Below, piece after piece: positions 7,188 through 13,481 of a stretch of DNA of 15,490 nt. The notes beneath the pieces are model-generated. The model worked only from the letters and a program-made list of their open reading frames with translations. It did no database searches and had not been told where the DNA came from. This DNA is from Granulosicoccus sp964498925 (GTDB lineage: Bacteria > Pseudomonadota > Gammaproteobacteria > Granulosicoccales > Granulosicoccaceae). The stretch is taken from the NCBI GenBank assembly GCA_964498925.1, contig CAZCKD010000075.1, positions 1 to 15,490 of the forward strand, given 5' to 3'. Numbering within the stretch: position 1 is the stretch's first letter; each line of letters opens with the position of its first letter. Both the position numbers and the translations under genes were made by a program.

Positions 7188-8113
7188 TCGACTGTCTCCC
7201 GACGCATGTAGGGTGTGAACCACCTAGGATCGCTTCTATATTCAATAGTGCCATCGGCGTGTATTCGTGCCGTTGCCCGACGCGAAGACAAACAGAATGT
7301 ATGGACGCTGACAGGCATGCCTCCGGTATGGGTGTAGCCTACCTCAATGTGGCAATCGACCACCATGGATGAGCCGACAAATCCCATGGGCCCCATACCA
7401 ATGTTGTTTCCAAGCTCCATAAGCTCAGCTTCTAACTTTGCGATTTCCGGATCTGGATTAGCTTCACCGACAGAACGTAGGCAGGCAGCTTGTTTTCCCA
7501 ACTGCATGCAGGTGTCCTTAGAACCGCCTAATCCAATGCCGACAATCGCTGGCTGGCAACACAATCCTCGTTTACCAAAAGAAATCATCGTATCGAGAAA
7601 AAAGCGCTTTATGCCGTCGATGCCGTCACCCGGGAAAAGCATTCGATAATCTGTACCGAACAGACCGCCTTTATGAACCGTTGTTACATCAATCCAATCC
7701 ACATCAGGTTCAAAGGACCATTCTATTTCGGGAGCATTGATTCCAACATTGTTGTTATGTTCGGTACGCCATAACGGATGCACTCGATTAGGTCGTAGCG
7801 GTACATCGGTTGTAGCTCTAGCAGTCGCTGAACGAAGCGCCCTTTCGATACTGGTAAAACCAGTGCCGATAGGTGCTTTATCCCCGATTTTTACGTAGTA
7901 ACGCGGTAAGCCCGTATCAGCACACATGGGCCGACGATCTTCAGTTGCCGCATCATAGTTATCCATCATGGTTTTGATAACGTAACCAGACAGCGTATTC
8001 TGTTCTTGTTTTTGCGTCGCTTTGATTCCCGCAAGGTAATCCTCCGGGATATCGATAGCAGCACGCTTCATGATCTCGTACCCAGCGGTTTCGATCATCT
8101 CTGCACTGATCAT
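7181..8113 (-). CDS. Class I fumarase / tartrate dehydratase-like hydro-lyase, alpha subunit
   Basis: The [4Fe-4S]-carrying subunit, 310 residues, homologous to TtdA and to the N-terminal domain of class I fumarases. Three conserved Cys are seen: in RRPMCADTGLP, in GKRGLCCQPAIVGIGLGG, and in SVHTFCLSSRRA. They would hold a cluster whose free iron acts as the Lewis acid in removing or adding water. The RPNRVHPL and NNNVGINAPEI segments are also typical. The ATG at 8111-8113 has an excellent ribosome site (GGAG, 6-base spacing). It follows the flavoprotein gene after 55 bases and overlaps the beta gene. The pairing with a succinate dehydrogenase-like complex implies the product of one is the substrate of the other. 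TtdA and FumA types cannot be separated by eye. Confidence 0.9.
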   Translation of the reverse strand: MISAEMIETAGYEIMKRAAIDIPEDYLAGIKATQKQEQNTLSGYVIKTMMDNYDAATEDRRPMCADTGLPRYYVKIGDKAPIGTGFTSIERALRSATARATTDVPLRPNRVHPLWRTEHNNNVGINAPEIEWSFEPDVDWIDVTTVHKGGLFGTDYRMLFPGDGIDGIKRFFLDTMISFGKRGLCCQPAIVGIGLGGSKDTCMQLGKQAACLRSVGEANPDPEIAKLEAELMELGNNIGMGPMGFVGSSMVVDCHIEVGYTHTGGMPVSVHTFCLSSRRATARIHADGTIEYRSDPRWFTPYMRRETVEW

Positions 8114-8172
8114 TACTTACTCCTTAACGGGGCTATCCAAGCCGGGACAATAAAATTGTTGATCACGTTCAT
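8113..8172 (-). CDS. Possible 19-residue ORF exactly filling the flavoprotein-hydratase gap
   Basis: The frame starts with an ATG that overlaps the flavoprotein stop (ATGA, 8169-8172) and ends with a TAA that overlaps the hydratase alpha ATG (TAATG, 8111-8115). It encodes MNVINNFIVPAWIAPLRSK. A GGAG lies 4 bases before the ATG. It may carry ribosomes from one gene to the next (translational coupling) or be chance. I know no family match. Confidence 0.25.
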   Translation of the reverse strand: MNVINNFIVPAWIAPLRSK

Positions 8173-9935
8173 GATGCTCCAGCTCCAGCGGGAGGTACCC
8201 CGGCTTCATCATCAATCAAAGACTCACCGGGTTTAACAACGGAAAATTCCACCGGCATCATTTCAGTACGCAGTGAGTCGATTTCGCCTGAGATACGGGT
8301 ATAACATGTGGAATCTAAATCACCGGTATCGGGAAAGTCCTCGCGAAAGTGTGCTCCACGAGAGTCTTCCCTGGCGATTGACGCTTGAGTGATCACTTTA
8401 CTGATATCTATTTGGCTTTGAAGATTCAACCAATCGTGCCAGGTTAAATTAAATTCGCGATTTCCATCTTCCAGACCCGTTAAATTTAAACTGTCCGTAT
8501 GCGCATCCAGCTCATGGGACGCTTGCGACAAATTCTCTGCAGTGCGCATTATTCCAACCTTGTCCCACATGGTTTTATAAAGCGAATCCCTAAGCTCAGT
8601 TAACGAATCGCTTGATCGGCTGAAGGGTTCCTCCACACGCGCTATCGCTTGGTCAATGGCACTTTTTTGTTCGTCTCTCCAATGAGGATTTTCGGCAACA
8701 AAAGCTGCCATGCTATCGCCTGCGATGCCGCCGAACACTGTGGAGTTTGCTACCCCGTTTCCACCCAAACGATTTGCGCCATGCACGCCTCCGCAGTCTT
8801 CCCCGGCTGTAAACAATCCGGGCGACTTCGTTGAGGTATCAATATCGCATTCAACGCCACCCATCATGTAATGAGCAGTGGGTACGACTTCAACCCGACC
8901 TGCCGCCAAATCGAATCCACAGTCCGCACAGCGTTTGACCATACCAGGGAATTTTTTGGTAACAACGTCCGGATCAAGATGAGCCATTTCTATAAAAACA
9001 CCGCCCATGGACGTGACATTGCCCGAGCGCATTTCTTCGTATATGCCTCTGGATACGACATCGCGGGTAGCTCGCTCGGCATTAGGATGATAGTCCTGCA
9101 TAAATCGCTTACCCTCGCCATTGAGTAAGTACCCGCCAGCACCACGCAAGCCCTCTTCAAGCACCGTACCGGTCATACGCGTATCAGGACCACCCAGTAA
9201 GCCTGTCGGGTGAAACTGAACCATCTCCATATCGCGGACAGATAAACCATAACGAAGCGCCATAGCCAATCCATCGCAGGATTTATCACCGGAGGGTGTA
9301 TGGTACAAATACATGGAAGGACCAGCGCCAGTGGCCAGCAACACAGCTTTGGCTTGAACAAACCGATAGCCACCCGTGCGTACATCGATAAGCAAAACGC
9401 CGGCTATTCCCGAACCATCCAGTGCAGGAATAAGTTCTATCGCTCTATGTTCTTCCAATCTGTTGACATCAAGGGCAAATACTCGCTCCATTAATCGATT
9501 GATAATTTCAATGCCTGTCAAATCGCCCTTATGGACGGTTCGATCAAAGCTCTGTCCAGCAAACGCCTTTTGGTGCAACGAACCATCCGGGTTGCGATCG
9601 AAAAAACAACCTAGCTCGTTTTCCAGTTCTTGGATGCGCTCTATGGCTTTAACGCAAAGCTCCCAGGCAAGGTCCTGACGGGGTAACCATTTGCCACCGA
9701 TGATGGTATCCATGAAATGCCGTTCGATGGAATCTGCGCTGGCAACGGCTACGTTATAGCCGCCCTGAACCATCCGCGTACATCCGGATTTTCCCAACAA
9801 GCCCTTGGCTGCAATAGTAACGTCGAGATTTGGATTTGCTTGCTTGGCATGAATGGCCGCAAACAGACCCGCCCCGCCAGAGCCAAGGATCAGGATATCG
9901 GTTTTAACGGTGTCGTAAGCGTTAGTCATACTCAT
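8169..9935 (-). CDS. Succinate dehydrogenase/fumarate reductase-like flavoprotein subunit, non-canonical
   Basis: The FAD-binding catalytic subunit of a complex II-like membrane enzyme, 588 residues, normal for SdhA/FrdA. The dinucleotide fold ILGSGGAGLFAA is at 16-27. Dicarboxylate-site residues are retained: His242 in QFHPTG, Arg291 in TRDVVSR, His355 in PTAHYMMGG, Arg389 in HGANRLGG. Where canonical SdhA/FrdA has the His that bonds FAD covalently (SHTxxxxGG), this protein has Cys52 (SGCTRMVQGG), so the FAD is probably not His-linked, as in L-aspartate oxidase. By established mutagenesis of FrdA, loss of the His link keeps fumarate reduction but removes succinate oxidation, which hints at a reductive role or a different substrate. 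The start may instead be the ATG two codons later. Only 3 bases separate it from the anchor gene upstream. The membrane anchors next to it argue against L-aspartate oxidase itself. Confidence 0.88.
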   Translation of the reverse strand: MSMTNAYDTVKTDILILGSGGAGLFAAIHAKQANPNLDVTIAAKGLLGKSGCTRMVQGGYNVAVASADSIERHFMDTIIGGKWLPRQDLAWELCVKAIERIQELENELGCFFDRNPDGSLHQKAFAGQSFDRTVHKGDLTGIEIINRLMERVFALDVNRLEEHRAIELIPALDGSGIAGVLLIDVRTGGYRFVQAKAVLLATGAGPSMYLYHTPSGDKSCDGLAMALRYGLSVRDMEMVQFHPTGLLGGPDTRMTGTVLEEGLRGAGGYLLNGEGKRFMQDYHPNAERATRDVVSRGIYEEMRSGNVTSMGGVFIEMAHLDPDVVTKKFPGMVKRCADCGFDLAAGRVEVVPTAHYMMGGVECDIDTSTKSPGLFTAGEDCGGVHGANRLGGNGVANSTVFGGIAGDSMAAFVAENPHWRDEQKSAIDQAIARVEEPFSRSSDSLTELRDSLYKTMWDKVGIMRTAENLSQASHELDAHTDSLNLTGLEDGNREFNLTWHDWLNLQSQIDISKVITQASIAREDSRGAHFREDFPDTGDLDSTCYTRISGEIDSLRTEMMPVEFSVVKPGESLIDDEAGVPPAGAGAS

Positions 9936-9938
9936 GGT

Positions 9939-10295
9939 CTATAGCTGAGCCAAAAATACAAAACCGATAAACAAGGCTGCTACTGCAAACGGGATAATCC
10001 ACGATGTGAAGTTATCAGTCGCCGTTGGCCAAGACGTCAGCTCGAGCATGAGGACGCGCACACCAAACAAAAAATGTAGCGACAGCAAAACAACGAGTCC
10101 CCACTCAGCCGCTTTAACCAATGGTAGATCTGTAAAGGCTAGAAAACCGTTCATGGATTCTGTACCCGACAACGCAAGGCCAAGAATAAGAAAATGAAAC
10201 GGTAGAAACAATGCCAGTGCCAAACCCGATAGACGGTGCCCTAGAAATGCGTAGTAGCTTTTATGCGACCGAAGTGAACGCTTTGATTGAGACAT
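9939..10295 (-). CDS. Complex II-like membrane anchor subunit (SdhC-type), 118 residues
   Basis: An inner-membrane subunit with three predicted helices (about residues 20-42, 62-86 and 96-117). The first helix begins with GHRLSGLALALFLPFHF, close to the HRxSG signature of SdhC, and the second contains LHFLFGVRVLMLEL. His20, His34 and His74 are possible heme b ligands or quinone-site residues. It would anchor the flavoprotein and iron-sulfur subunits and pass electrons to or from quinone. The gene lies 4 bases after the other anchor and 3 bases before the flavoprotein gene. Annotation as SdhC or SdhD is arbitrary, since both anchors here share the same pattern. Confidence 0.82.
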   Translation of the reverse strand: MSQSKRSLRSHKSYYAFLGHRLSGLALALFLPFHFLILGLALSGTESMNGFLAFTDLPLVKAAEWGLVVLLSLHFLFGVRVLMLELTSWPTATDNFTSWIIPFAVAALFIGFVFLAQL

Positions 10296-10299
10296 GACG

Positions 10300-10629
10300 T
10301 CAGGTTACCGCGATGACTGCACGCAGCCCTGTTATAAGAAGCAAAATGGCGAGCAGTACCGATATAACATCGACTGTCCGTCTCTGAAGTGTTGTCCACT
10401 CAATGAGTATGTTGCGTACACCTATAGGTGCGTGAACCGTTACGGCGATAACAAAAAGATAATAGAAAATGCTCCAGAAATAACTGTGTTGGGTTCGGGA
10501 GAGTATTTCTTCTGCGGTTAACCCATTGCGAACCGCAATGATAATCGTAGCCAAATGAACCAATACCAGAGGAGCCAGTAGCAGAGCACTATATCGTTGA
10601 AGAATAAATAACGTTCTTGAGTTCATCAT
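10300..10629 (-). CDS. Complex II-like membrane anchor subunit (SdhC/SdhD-type), 109 residues
   Basis: A second three-helix membrane subunit (helices near 13-33, 50-72 and 85-108). QRYSALLLAPLVLVHL at 11-26 corresponds to the HRxSG helix of the partner anchor, and TVHAPIGVRNILIEW at 64-78 to its HFLFGVRVLMLEL. His25 and His66 are candidate heme ligands. Two ATG codons lie next to each other at the start; AGGGG five bases before the second (10624-10626) makes that one slightly better. It follows the iron-sulfur gene by 5 bases. The family call depends on these motifs and on gene order, since small anchors diverge quickly. Confidence 0.78.
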   Translation of the reverse strand: MMNSRTLFILQRYSALLLAPLVLVHLATIIIAVRNGLTAEEILSRTQHSYFWSIFYYLFVIAVTVHAPIGVRNILIEWTTLQRRTVDVISVLLAILLLITGLRAVIAVT

Positions 10630-10634
10630 TGCCC

Positions 10635-11351
10635 CTAAACCTTAGGCAAGCCGCGTAGAGCAGCCTTTTTAAGACCGGCAATGCCTAGTGACGGGCTCAG
10701 ACCAACGGGACAATGTCGCGTGCAATTGCCCATGCTATGGCAGGAGCCACAACCGCCCTCACCCAATGCGCTTTCTAACGTTTCCCCACGCTCATCGTGT
10801 CTGGCATCATTGACCAATGTCCAGGCTCTGTTTAATGCTGCTGGGCCTAAATAGGATTTATCCCAAGAGACAACATCACAGGCGCTGTAGCAAACGGCAC
10901 AGTTGATACATTCAATACCAGCATCGGCGTTCTGTCTTGCTGGATTCTCTGATGAAATTGTCGCAGGCTTGTCATGACGCGTAAGAGTGCCCTTGAATGT
11001 CGCTCCGGCTTTGTTCCAGGTATTTAAGAACGGCGCTAAATCAACAACAAGATCTCGAATTCTAGGGTGACTGCGCAAGGGTTCTATCGTCAGCTCGCCA
11101 CCATCGATAACATCCTTAACGTGAGAGCGGCAGGTCCATCGAGGGACGCCATTGACCGTCATAGCGCAGGAACCGCAAACACCAACCCGGCAGGCAAATC
11201 TGTAGGCTAGCGAAGGCTCCTGCTCCCGCTGGATTTCAGTCACCACATCCAATACGGTCTGATTTGCCCTTTTCGGAACACGATATTGAACCATCTCGCC
11301 CTTGTCGGTTCCGCGCCAGACATTGACTATTAGCTCGTTATCGTCGCTCAA
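10635..11351 (-). CDS. Succinate dehydrogenase/fumarate reductase-like iron-sulfur subunit
   Basis: The electron-transfer subunit, 238 residues, with all three cluster sites intact. The [2Fe-2S] ferredoxin domain has Cys54, Cys59, Cys62 and Cys74 (CRVGVCGSC...C). The [4Fe-4S] site has Cys148, Cys151, Cys154 and Cys158 (CINCAVCYSAC). The third site, normally [3Fe-4S], has Cys201, Cys204, Cys210 and Cys214 (CGSCHSMGNCTRHCP). Because Cys204 falls where SdhB often has a non-Cys residue, whether this cluster is [3Fe-4S] or [4Fe-4S] is open. The start is a TTG at 11349-11351: an in-frame TGA lies five codons upstream, no ATG or GTG intervenes, and AGGTG sits 5 bases before the TTG. First gene of the operon, with the FeS subunit leading instead of the usual C-D-A-B order. 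Confidence 0.9.
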   Translation of the reverse strand: MSDDNELIVNVWRGTDKGEMVQYRVPKRANQTVLDVVTEIQREQEPSLAYRFACRVGVCGSCAMTVNGVPRWTCRSHVKDVIDGGELTIEPLRSHPRIRDLVVDLAPFLNTWNKAGATFKGTLTRHDKPATISSENPARQNADAGIECINCAVCYSACDVVSWDKSYLGPAALNRAWTLVNDARHDERGETLESALGEGGCGSCHSMGNCTRHCPVGLSPSLGIAGLKKAALRGLPKV

Positions 11352-11432
11352 CTGTGCACCTGATCATGATGTCCTAATTTGAGGTTTTTTACGTCAATCG
11401 GCAGTGTCGAAGCGCCGGTATACAGCCTACTA

Positions 11433-11461
11433 AATGTACCAGTTTTAGCGAGGAAGTTAAA
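11433..11461 (-). promoter_or_regulatory. Possible extended -10 promoter of the complex II-like operon
   Basis: On the minus strand TGGTACATT contains a TGn extension and a TACATT -10 box (11433-11438). TTTAAC (11456-11461), 17 bases upstream, is a weak -35. The start would fall about 75 bases before the TTG of the iron-sulfur gene, over a GTATAC palindrome (11418-11423). Supported only by consensus match and by its place at the head of the operon. Confidence 0.35.
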
Positions 11462-11472
11462 ACGCGATTTAA

Positions 11473-11515
11473 TGATCACTGATGACCAACATCGTGCATA
11501 AAATGTCAAATGACA
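11473..11515. repeat. Two short inverted repeats upstream of the operon promoter
   Basis: TGTCA-AA-TGACA (11504-11515) is a perfect 5-base inverted repeat with a 2-base centre. TGATCA-C-TGATGA (11473-11485) is an inverted repeat with one mismatch. Both lie just upstream of the candidate promoter, where an activator or repressor might bind. No regulator gene is in the window to match them, so the role is inferred from position only. Confidence 0.3.
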
Positions 11516-11559
11516 AGCGGACGCGGCGGACGAGCCTTTCTATCTAAATTCTTACCCAA

Positions 11560-12057
11560 TTAAGCCTTGCTTGCAGATAAAAGAAGATTATCGATAGTGG
11601 GCACAATTTTGATGAAGGAGCGAATGCGCGCTGCGACTTTTTCTGCAGCATTTTGCTGAGTATAGGTGTCCCAGCCCTCCACTAAGGTAAGCGGACCATA
11701 ATCCACACTGGTATTAGGCCAGATCGTTATCTCATCCTGTACAGCATCTCGAAAATCATTGGCGAACTGGCGGGACTTTAATTCGTAATTGGCTAACTTT
11801 CTTAGTTTTAGAGAATGGATGTTATAAGAAAAACGTTTTTCTTCAGACAACTTAGATGTTGTCCACAGCGAAAAGAATATGCCGACAGTCTCCTTGCGCA
11901 CAGGATCAAATCGATTAGACCAATGAGCTTTGCTGATGTAAAACACAGCCGTATCATCATCGAAAGGCAATTGGCCGTACAACAGATCTGTCGGTGTACT
12001 TTCGTCGGCTTTAAGCTGAGTTTCTTGTTGGCTCAGAGTTCGAATAAAGTCATCCAT
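11560..12057 (-). CDS. Unrecognised cytosolic protein, 165 residues
   Basis: I do not recognise the family. It has no signal peptide or membrane helix. The N terminus is acidic and helical (MDDFIRTLSQQETQLKADES), followed by a mixed domain with LYGQLPFDDDTAVFYISKAHW and GIFFSLWTTSK, and a helical C terminus (AEKVAARIRSFIKIVPTIDNLL). No Cys cluster, nucleotide-binding loop or DNA-binding helix stands out. The ATG at 12055-12057 has no clear ribosome site. The YCII-family gene ends 36 bases upstream, so the two are probably co-transcribed. Downstream is the 208-base promoter region of the complex II-like operon, in which I see no terminator. Confidence 0.75.
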   Translation of the reverse strand: MDDFIRTLSQQETQLKADESTPTDLLYGQLPFDDDTAVFYISKAHWSNRFDPVRKETVGIFFSLWTTSKLSEEKRFSYNIHSLKLRKLANYELKSRQFANDFRDAVQDEITIWPNTSVDYGPLTLVEGWDTYTQQNAAEKVAARIRSFIKIVPTIDNLLLSASKA

Positions 12058-12093
12058 TGTGTTGCATACAAAAATTATGAAATAAAAATGGGA

Positions 12094-12381
12094 TTAACGC
12101 TTTGGCATTTCACACAACTCTACACTACCACCCGATGCTACAACGGGATGACTTTCCAATAAATGCAATAGTGGTTCAAGCTCCGCGGACTCAAATCGCA
12201 TAAAGCCTCCTACGCTGTCAGTAATATCCTGGACTGGCTTATCACCGAGCGAAATCCTATTTTCAATTTCACTGCCACCCTTAAACAAACCGCTCTCACC
12301 AGCCCGTTGAAAAAAGGTATGCCAATCCTCCGGCTGAATTGAAGAGCTCGTATTCTTATGTATGAATAAAATGTATTCCAT
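12094..12381 (-). CDS. YCII-family (YciI-like / DGPF-type) small protein
   Basis: A 95-residue ferredoxin-like-fold protein. It opens MEYILFIHKNT, the usual first strand of the family. GGFMRFESAELEPLLHLLESHPVVASGGSVELCEMPKR at the end matches the YCII/DGPF pattern GGF-(strand)-helix-HP-GGxxEL. The role of these proteins is largely unknown; some are dehalogenase-like or fused to sigma factors. The frame can start one codon earlier at a TTG, but the ATG at 12379-12381 is the natural start. A weak GAG lies about 9 bases upstream. Forms a pair with the unrecognised gene downstream. Confidence 0.8.
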   Translation of the reverse strand: MEYILFIHKNTSSSIQPEDWHTFFQRAGESGLFKGGSEIENRISLGDKPVQDITDSVGGFMRFESAELEPLLHLLESHPVVASGGSVELCEMPKR

Positions 12382-12431
12382 CAATTAAGCTCGATGATAG
12401 TCTTAAAGTTGTTACTGTCATTTGCAGCGAC

Positions 12432-13412
12432 TTAAAGGGGCGGCGTGCCCTGTTTTATTCGCTTCCCAATATTTTCTATTTTATTTGTCCAGATAAAACC
12501 TTGGAATGATTCCGGAATTAACTCCAGAGACGATTGTGTATCTATTCCATTAGAGAAACCAGAATCGTCGCTAACACCCATAAGAATGATATCCGTGCCC
12601 ACCGCATTCATCCGCATGCTGAACTTTGACGGCCACCCCCATAGGTATTGCGCGTAATCCACCGGAATTGCAACAATTGTATTTCGGCACAACTTCGGAA
12701 CATATCCGCTCCAACCAACAAGTGCGTAGCGGAGCAAGCAGTCTTTTATGCTTGACCGATGAAAACCCCGTAAATCCTTGTGTTCGTCCAAAACAATTTG
12801 GGTGGGCCGAATACCACCGTATACACCATACACCTGCTGCCGATATGCATCGTTGGTAAGAAGTTCTGCCATCCTTTTGCCTTCTTCAGGGCGACGACTT
12901 TTTATGTTAACTAGATATTTGCCCGAATTATTCTCATTAAAAACATCTTCTAGAGATGGCATTAAACCAACACCCGACCCTCGCAATGGGTACGTGTTCT
13001 CATCGGCCGTGAAATTAAAGCCTAAATCGAGAGTCTTAAGATAACTGAATGATTGTTCTCCGGTAACGCCTACTCCATTTGTCTGACATTCCAAACGCCA
13101 ATCATGAAATACGGCAAACACACCGTCAGTGGTCAGATGAACATCCAGCTCCACCACATCGGCGCCAGCTTTAAATGAATCCCGAATAGAAGGAAGGGTA
13201 TTTTCGATGTAGTGATGTGAAAAAGGCTCAACGGTTTGGGCCCTGCACGTGTCATTGGTTCTTATCTCACCCGCATAGACTTGATGTATGCCTCGGTGCG
13301 CAATCACTTTGGCAGAATTGTATTGGCTACTTTTAGTAAGAAATATCGATGTGTTGTTCATCCACAAGCCAATTGCAATGAACACAAGAAGCAACAGAGC
13401 TTTTTTAAGCAC
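12432..13412 (-). CDS. Membrane-anchored glycerophosphodiester phosphodiesterase (GDPD)-like protein
   Basis: A GDPD-fold protein of 326 residues whose N-terminal hydrophobic segment (about 4-25, no obvious cleavage site) would place the catalytic domain outside the inner membrane. GDPD motifs are clear: AHRG with His39-Arg40, ENTLPS with Glu70, ELDVHLTTDG with Glu88 and Asp90, and the second catalytic His103 in VFHD. Canonical enzymes cleave glycerophosphodiesters to glycerol-3-phosphate and an alcohol. Two deviations stand out: about 30 extra residues between HRG and ENT, and YLVNIKSR (167-173) where most GDPDs have NIEIK with a metal-binding Glu. The start is GTG (13410-13412), preceded at 10 bases by GGGG that lies in a predicted hairpin. 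Last gene of the TfoX-like/DUF1801 cluster. Confidence 0.83.
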   Translation of the reverse strand: MLKKALLLLVFIAIGLWMNNTSIFLTKSSQYNSAKVIAHRGIHQVYAGEIRTNDTCRAQTVEPFSHHYIENTLPSIRDSFKAGADVVELDVHLTTDGVFAVFHDWRLECQTNGVGVTGEQSFSYLKTLDLGFNFTADENTYPLRGSGVGLMPSLEDVFNENNSGKYLVNIKSRRPEEGKRMAELLTNDAYRQQVYGVYGGIRPTQIVLDEHKDLRGFHRSSIKDCLLRYALVGWSGYVPKLCRNTIVAIPVDYAQYLWGWPSKFSMRMNAVGTDIILMGVSDDSGFSNGIDTQSSLELIPESFQGFIWTNKIENIGKRIKQGTPPL

Positions 13413-13422
13413 TTTCAGTTAC

Positions 13423-13451
13423 CCCAAGAAATCTTATCAATCGATCTTGGG
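13423..13451 (-). promoter_or_regulatory. Hairpin covering the ribosome site of the GDPD-like gene
   Basis: CCCAAGA and TCTTGGG form a perfect 7-base inverted repeat with a 15-base loop. On the mRNA the 3' arm contains the GGGG that precedes the GTG start by 10 bases, so folding would hide it. No U run follows, so this is not a terminator. A translational control element is the simplest reading, on sequence alone. Confidence 0.4.
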
Positions 13452-13478
13452 CGTTGATAAAACGAGAATGCATCAACG
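13452..13478 (-). repeat. Hairpin after the DUF1801 stop
   Basis: CGTTGAT (13452-13458) and ATCAACG (13472-13478) are perfect 7-base arms with a 13-base loop, starting 3 bases beyond the DUF1801 stop and directly abutting the next hairpin. Without a U run it is unlikely to terminate transcription. It may mark an mRNA processing or stability point between the two genes. Confidence 0.4.
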
Positions 13479-13481
13479 TAA

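Noticed and set aside
9376..9678. Plus-strand 100-codon frame inside the flavoprotein gene
   Set aside because: Ser-rich shadow translation of the minus-strand gene, with no independent support.
8169..9935. L-aspartate oxidase (NadB) identity for the flavoprotein
   Set aside because: The missing His link resembles NadB, but the gene is cotranscribed with an iron-sulfur subunit and two membrane anchors, which NadB does not have.
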